DNA of 64,000 bases from Mycoplasma sp. CSL7475-4 (lineage in GTDB: Bacteria > Bacillota_I > Bacilli_A > Mycoplasmatales > Metamycoplasmataceae): NCBI RefSeq assembly GCF_024834065.1, contig NZ_JANUYA010000003.1:35230-99229 (forward strand), in the 5' to 3' direction. A program made the position numbers and the translations under genes. The notes under the pieces were generated by a model. The model did no database searches. It saw only the letters and a program-made list of their open reading frames with translations, and was not told the origin of the DNA. Of this stretch, positions 31,525 through 46,832 are shown piece by piece; within the stretch, counting starts at the first letter, position 1; every line of letters begins with the position of its first letter.

Positions 31525-34500
31525 ATGAAGAAGAAAAATTTATTGTCAATAACAGCATTGTCGCCATTGCCGTTAGTAGCTTTGGCTGCTGCATGTACTA
31601 ATGACGGACAAAAATCAAACAATAATGAAGACGAAAGAAAAATTGCTAGTTTAACAAATACATTGAAAAAAGCAAGAGAAGATATTGAAAAAAGCAAAAA
31701 ATTGATTGAAAAATTAACTGCTCAATTAGAAGCACAACAAAATCCAAACTCAAATGATCGAGATAGAATTGCTGATCTAGAAGCTCAAATTGAATTGTTA
31801 AATAGAGAAATTGAAAAAGTTAGAGGTAAAAAAATCGAAAGAAGTAATGTTTCGGCTAAAAAATTACTTAACACTTTATCAAAATTTTTAACCGATCAAT
31901 TTCCAAATGAATTGCAAAGACAGTTCCCTGAAAGATATGAGAGCGAAAAAAATGTTCTAAATCAAATTAGAACAAGTGTTTTAGCTACATTGAACGAGTA
32001 CAATAATACTCCAGAAGACTTATCTAATTTTATCAGTTGACAACAAGCAATTATCAATGTTTTAGGTCGTGCTTCAGTTGTTGCAAACTATGTTAATAGC
32101 GGTTCGAGTGTTGTTTTATTACCTGTTAAAGCAGATGAACAATTAGCAATGTTATTCCAATGAAGAATTGATGATATTGATAGATTGATTGAAGCTGTTA
32201 AAGCAAATCAAGACTCGGTGTATAACACAGAAGGCTCTAATGACGATGGTGCAAGCGAAAAACAAAAACTTATCGCTGAATTAGAATCATATAAAGAAGA
32301 ATACTTGAATGCTAAAAACGAAAAATTATTGATGGCTCAAATCGCCAGTTGATACAGATTGGAAGATAATACTGCAACAGCTGTTGCTGGAAAATTTATT
32401 AATGTAGGTTCAGTAACAGACTCAATAGCTAATAGACGTTTCTTAGCAAAATATAAAGTTGATCCAAGCATGACAATCTCGCCATTCCCTGTATATCAAT
32501 CAATAATTGATCAAGAATTTATTCAAAGTGCCAAAGAAAAATTAACAGCGATGAAAAATCAAGTTGTTGAGTGATTAAAAGTTGAAAAACAAAAACCATT
32601 TGTACGTTCATTGCGTTACACAAAACTTTATACAAAACTAATTTCAACACTTAGCTCTTTAATTTCTTCAACAACTGGCGATAGTGTTAAATATAGCAGT
32701 TTTGAATACGAAAAAGACGTTGAATTATTTATTGCCGAAGCCAAAGAATTATTAGCACAATTAAAAGCAGTTGACTTTGAAGCAGAGAAAGCAAAACTTG
32801 ATAAATTAGTTGATGATGCAGTAGGTACTAACGGAACATTATGAACATCATTCGCAAATAGAAATACTAAAGAATTTAGAGAAAACGAAGACAATTACGA
32901 AAAGATGTATAAAGATTTTTATGCTTATTACAGACCTAAAATTGTTGACTTAAGAACCAAAGCACATTCAAACTTCCAAGAATCATTTGTTAGATATACT
33001 CAATTTTTAACTTTAGAGGCAGAAATTAATCATGCATACAAATTAATTGACTTGCATAAATTACTGGGCGATAATATTAATGATGAAGGTTTTAAAGCAT
33101 TAACTAAATATGACAGTACCGAAGAAATTGACTCAAAAATTAAAGAACAAGAAACGAAAATCGCTTCATACAAAGATGCTTTAAAACAAAAATGAGATTT
33201 AATTCAAGCATTATTACAAGAATATACAGGTTCTACAAAAGAAGATGCATTGGCTTATATCCAAAATATTTACACCAAAGCCAATGAAGATAAAACATTG
33301 TTAACTACAAACTTTGCAGAAGGTGGTAAGTGAAATTCATTTTATTCTGCTGAAGATGAAAACAAAATGATTGAAGCATTCGACAATTATTTACAATTTG
33401 TTGAAGGAATCAACTCATCAGCACAATCGAAAGATAACGAATCACTAAATGCTGATATTCAAAAAATTAAAGAAAAAACAAATAAACTTAAAACAGATTT
33501 CTTTGGTTCAAAAACATCTTTAGAAAACCAAGATGAAGCAAACGATGATCAAAGCGACTCTGATTCATATTTTGTTCAATTCTTCAATAATTTACAAGAG
33601 CAAGGATACGAAACATCTGGAGAAGAATATAACAAACAAATTCAATTGTTTACTGACGTTTTAGATTTATATAACATGTCGAATGCATTAAACTATGATG
33701 ACCCTGAATTTAACAATAATATTTCTAACATCAGAACTCAGCTGGCAACAGTTAAACAAAATGTTGAGAGTGCAAAAGATTATAACAGTTACTACGATTG
33801 AAATGTCGAAGGTGAAATTGTAAATCAAATTAGAGATGATATAGCCGGCGATTTATTCTGGTTAGACAAAAAACTTCAAAAAGTTCTTTCTCAAAAAGAA
33901 TCTGGCAATGTTGATGGCGAAGAAGGTGCAAAAGCACAATTAGATAAAGTTAAAAAAGGACTTCAAACTAAAATTCCTGCACTAGGAAACCCTGCAACTG
34001 ATACACCTACAAACGAATTAACATCTTCTATCAAAATCAGTATTGATACAGCAAACGAAGCAATTCAAAATCTAAATAGAAGAAAAAGAAGAATCCAAAA
34101 TCTAGCAAAATTATTACCAATTCAAGAATTGCTAGTCTTAATTAGATATTATGAAAATAATCAAAAATCAAAATTATTAGAAATTCTTCCTAAAAAATCA
34201 AATGACCAAAACGGAAATAATGCAACAGAGGCTAACGGTGGTCAAGATAAAGAAATCGCTGATTTCTTTGATGAATCTCTAAAAATAACTAGCCAACCAA
34301 GTTCGGCTAGACAAATTACTTCTGTTGAAGTAGAAAACTTTAGTCACGAAGACCCTGCTGAGCAAAATAAAATATTCCAAGAATTCAGAACATTAGAAGA
34401 GCAATATGCTAATGCATTGATTGAATTTATTGAAAACAACGAAAATAGCAAAGAAAATGAACTAAAAGCATCAGTTAATACAGCAAGAAATAACTATTAT

Positions 34501-34692
34501 GAATTTTTAAATTCTCTAAAAGAAAAAGGTGTAATTTTAGATAATAAATTTATCAGAATGAGTGCTGATAGATACGTAACCGATGAAGATGCAGAAGACA
34601 AGTTAACTCCATTTGATTTATTGAAAAAATATGTATCATCAACCGGAGTTAACAAAGTGGCCACGAATTTATATAACGAATATGTAAAATAA
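31525..34692 (+). CDS. large coiled-coil surface lipoprotein
   Basis: 1055 residues. A signal peptide with lipobox LAAAC (Cys near residue 24) is followed by a long heptad-rich coiled coil (about 35-105: Glu/Lys-rich ERKIASL, KLTAQLEAQ, IADLEAQIELLN). The rest is mostly helical and acidic, without a domain I recognise. Many TGA-coded Trp residues. A CGGAGGT site gives the start. The stop is 17 nt before the giant protein gene, so they are in one operon. It may form a complex with the giant protein on the cell surface, but no sequence shows a function. Confidence 0.85.
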
Positions 34693-34709
34693 TAAATAAG
34701 CGAGGGGAT

Positions 34710-37700
34710 ATGAAAAAAAATAACAAGAAACCCAAAAAAGCATTAAATTGAAGAACACTAGTTTGACCTAAATATTTAATTTCGCTAGGAATAGTTGCAG
34801 CCGCAGCGGGTGCAACTATCGGTGTACTTAAATATAACTCAAGCAACCCGAAATTAGAGGACGGAACAGAAGCTAAAAAATTAAGCAATGAATTTTTAGA
34901 CTTATCTAAAGAGCCGTCTATGACTTTCGTAAACTCTGAAAAAACAAGTGAAGTAGCTTCGTTTGACCCAAATCAAGGCGAAGAAGGTGTTGTTGTTTAC
35001 AAAGGGAAAGAGTTGTCATACAATGAGTTTCTAAAACAATATTACGAAGCGAATAAAGCATATCCATTTCTAAATATTAGATATGGTATGTTTGATTTTT
35101 ACAATGAGTACTTAGAAGCTGTTAGTGCAAAAGACTTTTATTCATTTACTAAATGATTTATGAAAAATGTGTCATGGGGTCCCGAAATCATTACTCTTAA
35201 AGAGTTTTCAATTGTTAAAGGGGTTGAACTTAAAGGAAATAATATAACATTAGGTTCACACTCTAATCAAGACAAAGAATATACAACAATTAAATTCTTC
35301 CCTGATGCGTTTTTCGGTTCTATTCCTTTTTACAGCACAATTAGTGGTCAAGGTAACGCAACGGATTCATTGTTATATAAAATCAATAAAAAACTATTGA
35401 CTTCTGAAGAAATTCAATCATTTTTAGACAAAGCAAGCAAATATAATGCATTTAGTAATATTTCACTTAAAACGCTTAAAGCCAACTCATTTAGATCAAT
35501 CCCTGACATGAGAGCGCTAATCAATAAAACTGTTTTTGCCGTAAAAGGACAATTACCTGCTGAATACAAAGATGATGCATTCAGTCCTATTGAAACAGGA
35601 AGGGTAAATGCAAGTTCTGAATATGTTTCAATAGTTAATGCCGCTAGTGCTAAAGAAGCTAAAACTAAATTTGCCAAACTATTGAATGAATATGCAAAAA
35701 AAGGTATAAAAGGTTTTTCAACTGATATTGATTCATATAGTTTTGAACAAAAAACTATTATGAATATAACTCGTGATTTTGTTGAAGAAACTAAAGAAAA
35801 AGATAAAATTGCCGACAAATTTGTTCAATTAAACTTTAATGATGGTAAATCATTCACAATGTTTAGCCCAATTGAAGATGCCGAATATGAAGTATCATCT
35901 ACCAATGAAGACACTGACGCAATGTGAGAAAAATCAAAAAATGTACAGAGCATTGAGGCAGGTTTTGACTTAAGTCTAAAAGATTTTAATAACTTAAATA
36001 GTGACCTAGATTCTTTATACGCAAAATGATTGTCGGAAAACATACTGCTTGAACAAGCTGATTTTCAATCGTTCAAAGAATTGGTTAAAAAGTTAAAAAG
36101 AATTGATGACATTAAAGCAGAAATTGTTAAATTAAGCAATGAAATAAATAAAACTCAAGCAACAGAAGACAATTTAATCGCCACAAATACTTCTGGTCAA
36201 TTTAGAACTGTTCAGAGTTTTTATGATAATTTAATCGAATCAAACAATCAAGAAAGACAAGAGACTGAAACTAAATTAGGTTTACAATTACAAAAAATTA
36301 AAGAACTTAACACTCAAATTCAAAATGAGCACGACAAAGATGAAATAATTAAACTAAAAGAACAAATCTTAAACTTAAATAAACAAGTTCAAGCTGGTCG
36401 TGAAAAACTAACTGACTTGAATGAATTATTAGCTAGATTTAATTCAGCTTTAGAGCAATACTATAAATTACCTAATAAAGAAAAAGTTCAAGAAGTTAAC
36501 ACACAAATCGGTGCATTGTTGAACGAACAAGATGAGTTAAATGAAGAAAAACTAAAAAGCGATGCTGGAAAAATTCTGGCTAGAGCAAATATTCAAAGTG
36601 CAACATTTGAGACTCTTATTGGATTAGAAAAACTTTATACTGACATCAAAGCATCACCATTCATCAACCCACAAACTGAATTTACTTCTTTAATTGAAAA
36701 AGCACAATATATTGTTGATTTCAAAAAAGAAATTGACAAATTCAGGCCAATTTATAAATACTATGAAAAATTCCTTGGCGGTGATTTCTTTGCTAGAATC
36801 GTGCCTGAAAAACAAAAATTTGTCTTGTATTCACACGATTTAGCCTTCAACCCATTACAATTGATTGCAATTGATGAATTAAAAGAAAATATTGAAAAAT
36901 CACAAGTTAATTGAAGAGAATATTCAGACATTAACGGTTTCATTCGTTCGCAAAATGATGATGAGCCAAAAGATTTCTTTGTTTATGCCCCTAATGCTAG
37001 AAGTGTTGCGGAGGATTTTACTGGCGGTGATGAACAAATTAACGATATTGCGAATAAAATTAAATCAGAATTCAAAACCTTGGAAAACGAGTTTATTGAT
37101 GAAGCAAGATTAAAAAATGCATATAATGAACTTTCATCGCAATATGATTCTTTAAATATTGCCGATTCAGTGCAAAAAGTTAAAGACGATATTGATAAAT
37201 TAAGTAAATTATCAAAAGAATTTGAGTACTATATTCCAAACTATGTGAGAATAATGACTCTAAAAGCTATTGTTCAATTTACTGATCAACAAAATCGTCC
37301 TACTTTAAAAAATGAAATTCTAGAAATTATTAATTCAAATGATGATTTAAAAGAACATTTATCTTCGTTTGAGTATGTAATGGATAATATTGACGATATG
37401 AGAAGAGATGCTGAAAAACAAATTTCAGATTTCAACTTACAAGCTGCCGGCATAATTAAATCTATTTACGACGAATATGCAAAAATAATTACTAATAAAG
37501 CAACTCTTGATACTGGTATTGATCAATACAAAAAAGATAAACTTGCATTTTTCACACAAAAAATCAATGAAATATACGAGAAAATCAAAGATGCTAACTT
37601 GTCTGATAGTGCAATAAAAAATAACGTTGAAGATTTATTTAAAGCTCTAACATTATTAACCAATGATCAAGATTTATCATCAATAATGGCCGATTTCAAA

Positions 37701-40700
37701 GAACCGTTGAAATACGTAAAAGATATTGCTGCTAAATTCATGATTGATGACACAAACGAATTAATCAGAACATACTTTGCAATTGTCACAAACAACGTTT
37801 ACAAAACATTTACAAGAGATGGAGAAAATGCTCCTGAACAACGTAAAATAGTTTATCTAGCAACTATATTTAACCCAGTAATCGCTTTCCAAAAACACTT
37901 CTTTGATCAAAAAATTGAAAAACATAATGAGTTTTCAGAACTGGCTGAAAACTTGAAAAATGAACTTGACGAATTAGAACAAAATTCACCAGAATATAAC
38001 CAAAAATTAAGTGAATATACTGACGCACAAGCAAAAGCTAATTTTTATCTTGCAGAAGCTAAAAAATCTTGATACCAAGAATTTGAAGATGAAGAAGAAA
38101 ATGATGAGAGTGAATCAAGTCAACAATTACCAAACAACAAAAAAATGGTTGATTTATTTAATCTTGACACTCTAAAAGAAGCTTTTGAAGATGCTTACGA
38201 ATTTTATGATTTCGAAGATGACGGTGAGCACGAATTTGACTTTAGCGAAGAAAATCAACTAAATTACGAATCAAACAAAGAAATTGTTGATGCTTATAAC
38301 GCCGCTGTTACTCGTTATGTACAAACTAGAAACAACTACAATGATAGAAGAGAAGCTTTTGTTAAAGACATTATTGACAAAGCTGAATCTCTATTGTCTG
38401 TTGCAAATGATCTTGAGTCATTCGAGAGACAAATAAACAATAAATATCTTGACGCAATTAAAGCTGCTAAAAACATCAAATTAACTGATAGTGTTAAAAA
38501 TCTAGTTCTTAACGAAATGATTAATGGTGACGGTCTAGAATTAAACAACGAAAATCAATTAATCGTTGCAACTTCTAAAATCGAGTTAATAGAAAAATTA
38601 ACTAAATTAGGTATTATAAGTGCTAATGGCGACACCACATCACCTCAAGAATTGGCAAAACAAGCTAATGAAAAAATTCTTCATGTGCAAATTGACAGAA
38701 CTTACAAAAAAGGTTCAAAACTATTTTTCACATTGAAAGAAGTTAGTGATAAACGTGCTAATGATGTTGATACATTAAAAGCAATTAGATACTTAAAATA
38801 CAACATTGATGCCAAAGATGATTTCGCTTTAAATACTCAATCATTAGAACAATTAAAAGAAATGTTTTACTCAGCTGGCTACAAACCTTCAATAAAACCA
38901 GCAGTTATTAAAGAAGAAGGTAGCAAAATTGTTAAAGACGAAAAAGGCAACGATAAAACAATTTTGACATACAGTGTCTTTGTCGAAGCATACGACGGCT
39001 TTAGTGATGAATTATTAAGAAAAGTACCTTGAGCTGCTGAATGATTGGAAGGAAAACACCTAGTTAAAAAAGTTAATGACGAGGGTGAATTTGAGTATTC
39101 AATCGAAGATGGAAAATATTTAGGTTTCCAACCAGATACACGTATTGGTCTATGATCACTATTGGCAATGAACAACCCTGATTACAAAGGATTATCAGTA
39201 GATTTTCTAAAATTTGTTGCAGCCCATGAGTATGGACACCATATGACTTTAAACGCAGCACAAGATTTAGGAGACAAAGGACAAAAACCACTTTATGGTT
39301 CTGCCTTAGTGCCTGGATCAACTCCAAACATTCAAAACTATTACTCAAGAAAAGTATTAGATTTATATCTAAAAGCTAGAACCCACGTTGGTTTAAACTC
39401 ATCTCCGTTATTGAACCAACCTAATATCGTTTCAGAAAATAATGAAGGTGAATACTTACTATACAACTTAGCTAAAAAACAAGGTGATCAAATTATTATT
39501 GATAAAACAACAGTGGAAACTGCTGCCGATGTTTGAGGTCACAATGTTGGCGAAGAAGATTTAAAAACAGCATTAGAAAATTCAAAACGTCGTTTCTTGC
39601 AAACATATGAAGGTCTAGTTAAAGCAACCGAAGAGCGTCGTAAAGCAAACGGTATTGATGGTGAAGAAGATAAAAAATGACTTGAAGTATTCGACCTATG
39701 ATTAATGAATACTTTAGATCAAAACTCTGGAACATTGAACCCAACAAAATACTCTGATGACCAATACCCTGTAAAATACATGACACAAAACGCTGATGGC
39801 ACCTGATCATTCAAAAAAGCTTCTTTAGATATGTTAAAAGGAATTGCAAAAGATGGATTAGGCAACGATATTCAATTTGAAATTTACAAAGGTGAAGTTG
39901 TTCCTAAAATCGTTGAAGGTATCAGAAACGAAGCTACTGGTGATTACACCACAATTAATAAAGTGTTAGTCTTTAATGCTGATGGAACTCCAATTGTGAA
40001 TGTTCCAACTGGTATTGATTTATCAAGCACCGACTTAAATGTCAATCCATATTATCAACAAAGAAGAAGAGCAAATCAAACTTATAATGCTGCATTAGAG
40101 TTTGTAAACAAAAAAATTACTGATGCATCAAATACAATTAAAGCCTTAATTGTTAAAGATTTCTCAATTAACGGATGAGACTTTGCGACAACCAATACTT
40201 CATTGACACCTAAAACTCAAATTGCTTACCCTAGCTATAGTGAAATCTTCCCCGAAGTTGACAAAAACTACAATAATGTATTGTTAAAACCTTACTTAGA
40301 CCACATCCATTCTAGAAAAAGAGAAACCGGATGATTAAGACCAGGTTATTTCTTTGCGAAATATTATTCAACTGATGGTGAATTGCTTTACGATATTAAT
40401 GATTCAAGACAAGCAGTGAGAAAAGTAAGATTTTCAACACCAATTGATCAAGAAATATTCTATGTTAACCCATTTATTGAAGATGATGAAACAGGAAGAG
40501 AAAAAGATAAATCGAGTGTAACATTTGCTGACATCATGATTGCTATGTATCTTGGAGACGGACGTAATTATTCAATGGTTTCAGCAGGTGGAAAACAAGC
40601 GTTATGACTTTCACCAGATGAAATTTATTTACCAAATATCAAACTTTCTCAATCACTAACCACTGGGTTCTTAGCAGACAGTTTTAGTCCGCAAATCTTA

Positions 40701-42788
40701 AAACAGTTAAACCAACTTCCATATATGAATTGATTCAGTCCATACATGAAAGAAATGGTTGGGCATGACTTAAGAAAACATGTTTATATAATGGTTAACT
40801 CAAGTGGTGAAGTTGTTAACGAAAACCCAAGAGCCAAAGATTACCCTGCGTTTTGAGAAATGAGTGCCGTTAAAATTAATGACAACATTTTGGCAAAAGA
40901 CGCCGCAATATCTTTATTTAATTCATTCTATTCAACAGACGAAAATGGAATAAAACGTTTTGGACACAATATTACATTCAACGACTACAATAAATTCTTT
41001 AGTTTTTCAAGTGTAGATACTACTAGAGCAAAATTAGACCCAGTTAAAAAAGTTGTTAACTGAGATATAGACTATGTTGAATCTAAATTCAATATTGATA
41101 GATTCGCAAACACACTAAGATCAGCACTTTCGACTGCAACCACTCTTTCAAAAAGCGATAGAGAAAGACTAAATGCTCTATTTGCCCAAGATGGTTCTTA
41201 CGATAAACAAGTGATGGCTAATGAAATAATGGAAAGATTCACAAGTTCTCCACTTGCAATGTTAGTTAAAGATATTCAACTAGGTAAAATTAAAGAAAAA
41301 GTGAATGCAAACACTGATGATGCATTGAGATATGGCTGAATTTTTGACAAAAATCTTGGATATGGACTATATAAATCAAATGATGTGAATGCCGATCCCG
41401 ATTCAATCGATGAGCATAATTGAGAAATAAGTGTTAAAAAATTATTTGATACTTTTTCAACTTTTGCCACTGAAAATGGTGTAAGTTTAGATGATATGTC
41501 GCTATTCGATGAGTTGATTTTAGACGACAAAACACAAATGTATTCAACACAATTACATTTCAATTTCCGTCAGTCTAATTTCAGTATGAAAGATATCTTG
41601 CTTTCAATAGTTAAAGGTTTCACTAAAAAATCAAGACCTACTTCAGATGTTGAAGAATACTTCAAAACCAAAACTGAAAGAAGATTCAATGAATTCTTCT
41701 CTGACTATACATATTCATTTGCCGAAGTTATTAACCGTGATAACTTGCAAATTACCTATTCTCCATCAAATACAGAGTTTAAAAACCTACCATCGTTTTT
41801 AACTAATGTAAATGAGTCAAATACTGGTTTAGAATATGTGATCGATGGAACTCCAACTGATAAATGAAATAACTTAAAAGTTAATTTCACTGGCGAACAA
41901 CGTACAAATGTACAAAACGCAATTATCAATTACGAAATTAATGAGGATACCGAAGCTAAATTACGTGCTGATAAATTAGGTACTGATTTTGAACCAGGTT
42001 CATTTGTTAATTCTGAAGCATTTTCGGAAGATTCAAATAGAGTTTCAAACTACTTCGGTCAATTTAAATCAATCAATAACGGTTGATTTAAAGACCGTTG
42101 ATACAGAGAAATGTTGAAATTTAAACTATACGATGACAATGGTCAACCTATCCACGATGACACAATTAGAATTAAAGATTTAACTGGAAAAACAGTGACA
42201 AATCGTCCACAAGCTTATTGAGAATACTACATTCAAGCCCAAGGAATTGGGGATAGAAACCTTTCAAACATTTGAAGAAACACAGATAAAGATGCTGTGG
42301 CATTATTCGGTTACTTGAGCAACGACGTTGTTGATAAAGCTGATCATTTAGTTTTCGAAGATCTATCAACCAAAGAAGTTAAAACACTAAAAATCAATAA
42401 AGAAAACAGTAGTAATATGTTCTATTACAAAACTCAACATGTGAATAACGAATCAGATCCTAGCTCACGTCATTACTTAAAAGATGAAGTTTATGACTAC
42501 ACTGATTCTAATGGACACCATAGCGGTTCAGGATTTACAGCCTGAGTTAGTGATTATGCTATTATGTCAAATTATTCAAACAAATTATTAACACCAGGAC
42601 ACGAGTACAAAATTTACTTTGCAAATAAAGCAGGTGAAAAATTAAATATTGACTTAGGAAGCAACGAAAGTGTATCAGAGAATGGTAAAACCTTCTCTCA
42701 AGCGCCAATATCTGTTTATAGAAAAGATATTGATGGTAAAAAAGTATCAGTTATAAAAGTTGGTTTCCAATTCAACGGAACAAAATAG
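34710..42788 (+). CDS. giant membrane-anchored PDxFFG-family protein with HExxH motif
   Basis: 2692 residues. A positively charged N-terminus and one membrane helix (about 22-40) anchor a huge extracellular part. The motif PDAFFG is at 198-203, matching the PDxFFG name used for this mycoplasma family. Long coiled coils lie around 440-600 and 790-1150. HEYGHH (His1506, Glu1507, His1510) sits in a helical AAHEYGHHMTLN context like gluzincin metallopeptidases, and a Glu in TVETAADVW about 90 residues later could be the third ligand. A protease role is inferred, not shown. GAGGGG precedes the ATG; oppA starts 8 nt after the stop. It stays open across 8 kb only if TGA is Trp. Confidence 0.85.
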
Positions 42789-42796
42789 GAGGGAAA

Positions 42797-45730
42797 ATGA
42801 GTAAAAAATATTGAAAATTATTGAGTTTATTGCCTATCGCAACACCATTTGTTGTTGTAGCTTGCACCAATAACAAAAAAGATGATCATAATCAAAAAAC
42901 TAAATTAGAGTACAAAAAAGATTATGACTTTGGTTTAGCTACTAACCCAATCAACTCATTGAACTACATTAAATATCCATCAGTAAACACAATTCTTCCT
43001 TCTATTGTTGAATCACCTTTAAAATCTGGACCTAACGAGGCAATAAAAAGAATAGCTAATATTCCAAATATCCGTCTTGGAACATATCAAACAGAAGAAG
43101 ATGGGACTTTAGATAAGTTTTTAAACGATAATCCTAACCCAGAAAACTCGGGTCGTTTCTATTCATTGGATGATTTTGGTTCAGCTCCCGGTAATATCGG
43201 AACTGGTTTGACAGACTATTTACCAGTAAATGCAGTTGTTACACCAAGTAATAAGTTTCTTTCAATGAATGTAATACTTAACGATGGTCAAAGCAAATGA
43301 AGCAATGGCGATTTAGTTACTGCCGAAGATTACATTGACGCAATGCACTATATTTTTGACTTAGAAACTGGATCACAAAAACAAACAACAATGTTGCAAA
43401 GAAAATTCAGAGCTTCAAATGAGATTTTGCAAGCCCAACAAGAATACATTCAAAAATTCAAAGTGGCATATAAAAATCCTTTTGCTTATCCACCTTTAAA
43501 ACAAGTAAACGGTAAATGAATATATGATGTTTTCAATTTCGATTATTCACCTTGAGCATCACAAGTTGAAGGTGATGAAGAAGCTGTTGCAAAAATTAAA
43601 GAAGCTGCTTTAAATTTTGGTTTTTATTCAGGCAGAATGTACTGAAATTTAGACAATAAAACTGTTTTAACATCAATCCCATATTCACCTGATTTTAACT
43701 GAGAAGATGATGAAACAATTTTGATGCTTCCTAACCCTGAATATTCACTAAACTTGCACACCGAAAAAGAACTGGAGGAAATACCACAAAGAATTCCTAC
43801 CAGAGTTAAAAAGTATCTATATTTTGACCCTAAACAAACAATTTCGGATGAGTTTACAAAGATTTTGCAGCAATCACATGAGTTAAAACATAAATTAGGG
43901 TCTATTTCGTATGATGAATTTGACCCAATCCCTTACCAAGATGCAGTAAATAAGTTATACGCTAATTTATTGCCGAGTGGCCAAACAACACTTGATAATC
44001 CTTTTGTTAAACATATTGAGCCTAAAAAATACTTTAAAAATAGAGTTTTAGCCTTGGATGAATTTACCTTAAGAATCGCCTATGACGATTTCCAACCAAC
44101 AAATTTAAACAACGCATATCAAGATATAACATCAATTGTAGTGCCAATCAATAGACGTTTTGTTGAGTCAATTGGTGGAATAAGAGAATTTGGGCTGAAA
44201 AAAGAAAACTTTTTAACAAATGGTCCTTTCAATATTGATGAACTTGTTTTAGGTCCACAAGGATTTGTGAGATTAACTAAAAATAATCAATATTATTCAG
44301 CTGCAAAAACTATTTCTAATAACATAAAAATTTATTTCTCAAATGACCCAAACATTAACTCAGCAATGTATGATGATGGCTATATTTCAGCCACTAGAAT
44401 TCCACCTGTTTTACAATGAAAATATTGAACAGATAAAGAACATCGTACATATATGAATAAATCAAACGGTTTTGGTACTATTGCCTTAGCATTTAACTTG
44501 GACGCTGAAACAAATAAAAATTCTTTCGTTAATGACCAAAATTTAAGAAATGCGATTTATTATGCAATTGATAGAAATGAATTATTAAACATTGTTGGGT
44601 GATCTTCATCATTCCCCGTTATTACATGAACAGCCTTTGGTCAAGCATCTTCTAGTTTTGGTGATGCAGTTGAATCTGGTTTTGAACACGACTATATGTA
44701 TACCAAATTTGGTTCATACCCTTCGGGCGATGAGTTAAACAACGATAAAAATTATTTAAATAAATATATTTACAAAAAAGCAAAAGAAGAAGCTAAAGAT
44801 AAATCTTGAGGAATTCCAATTCCTGTACAAAATTACACTCACATTGATCATATATCTAAATCAATGAAATTCGAGACTGTCGATCGTACCGATAAAGGTT
44901 ATCATTTAGATGTTGCTCGTGCATTTTTGGATGAGTTTAAAAAAGAACATCCAAACCTAAAAAATGTTACATTGAATTTTATTTCTAACTCAACTGACGA
45001 GCAAAAAAATGCCGGAATTGCTTTGCGTGATTTCATGAAAAAAGCATTTGGTGACTATGTACAAATTGACATCAAAAACTTACCGGAAAACGTTTATGAA
45101 GATTGAAGAACTACTGGTAAATATGACTTAATTTACCGTAACTTCGATGCCTTTGGTAGTGATATTTATTCATATATCAGAGTGTTTCTAAAATCAGATG
45201 GTATTGACTCCAAAAGTCAAAAAACAACAGGTTTTAGAAATAACCCTTCAGGTTCATGAACATATGATGAATATTTCAGATCATTAGGATATTCACGTGA
45301 TGAAAACAATAATCTTGTTATTAATGATCCGGTTAAAGCAAAACAAATAAATGAATTAAAACAAAGATTGAGAATTTTAGGTACTAAGCCAGGTGGTCCG
45401 GATGTTTGAGATAAGATAGTTGACCTATCAGTTGTAAAAAATGGCGAAAATATCAATGATTATACTGAAAGACACCTTAGATTTTTCACTTCACAATTTA
45501 CACCCGAAGAGAAAAAAGACGGTTGAACCGAAGTTATAGCGTTTGCTGTAATAGCTGGTTTTGAAAAAATAGTTAGAGAAACTGCCCCTGTTATTCCTTT
45601 AATGGAAGTTGATACTTATTGAGAAGTTTCAAGGGTGAATGGTACTTCGAGTTTATATAGTTACTCGTTGCAATATGCTTATGATGTTTCTAACCCACCA
45701 TCAGCAACATTGCCAAAAATAATTAAGTAA
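42797..45730 (+). CDS. oppA: oligopeptide-binding lipoprotein
   Basis: 977 residues, long for OppA but usual in mycoplasmas. Lipobox VVVAC (Cys23). The body has family 5 solute-binding features: WSNGDLVTAEDYIDAM, a central FLTNGPFNIDEL segment, and LRNAIYYAIDRNELL. It captures peptides outside the cell for OppBCDF. An AGGAGGG site overlaps the stop of the giant gene, showing tight coupling. Confidence 0.92.
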
Positions 45731-45740
45731 AGGAGGAAAA

Positions 45741-46820
45741 ATGGAACAAAAAACGACAAATAATATTGTTAGTGAATCAGAACTTGATTTAACTAACAAA
45801 GCATATGTTCAAAGACCATCATATGTTGATTTTAACAACAAAATCAAGCCTAATATTTCTAAGCTTGCGATGACGTTCAATATTAAATCTCCTTTAATTA
45901 AATTTCTATTGAGATTTCTAATTATTGTCTTTGAATTTTTAACAATCGCTTGAATTGTTATCACAATTACATTCTTTTTAATTAAATCAATTCCCGGTTC
46001 TACATCATTAACATTAGGACTGGATGAATCTTCACGAAAAGCTGTTGAGGCGACCTACGGATTAGATAAACCACTAGTTGAACAATATTTTATCTATTTA
46101 AGAAATATTTTAGTCGGCAATTTCGGTGTATCGCTTTCAGTCTTTCCAGGCCAAAATATCAATGATTTTGTGTGAATTAGATTCTATAAATCATTCTTAA
46201 TTGGTATTTTCTCGGTTATGTTAACACTTGTGATTGGAATTCCTGTCGGCGTCTATGTCGGTATGAATCCCGATAAGTTACCAGATCATATTGCAACCGT
46301 GATAGTTTCGATATTTTCATCAATACCTTCATTGGTTTTCGCTCTATGGTTATTATTATTAGGAAGAACAGTTAAAATACCTTATTTATATGTTGAAACT
46401 GATTTAGCAACCTATCTATTGCCTGGATTGGCACTTTCGTTAGGTTCGATTATCGTTTATATTAAATATATTAGAACAGAGCTAAATAGAGAATTAAATT
46501 CACAACACGCAAAATTCGCCTATTTAAAAGGTTTATCAAAATCAAGATTCGTTTGAACACACGCACTTAAACCTTCTTTATTCCCGATTGCTACCTTTTT
46601 CCCAGTGGTAATCTTCGGAAGTTTTATTGGAAGTTTATTTGTTGAACAAATATTCTTTATCACTGGTAGTGGTGGTTTATTATTGAACGCCATTACTTCA
46701 AAAGACTATAATATTATTTTATTTATGGTTACATTATTCTCATTAATTACAATACTTTCATACACATGCCGTGACTTGCTATATAAAGCAATTGACCCAC
46801 GTGTTAGAAGAAGTAAATAG
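45741..46820 (+). CDS. oppB: oligopeptide ABC transporter permease
   Basis: 359 residues. A roughly 60-residue cytoplasmic N-terminus precedes the usual helices. LDKPLVEQYFIYLRNILVGNFG is the conserved periplasmic-side segment of OppB/DppB permeases, and the EAA loop follows KFAYLKGLSKSRF. AAAGGAGG precedes the ATG. Fourth gene of the operon. Confidence 0.93.
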
Positions 46821-46832
46821 AAAGGACACAAT

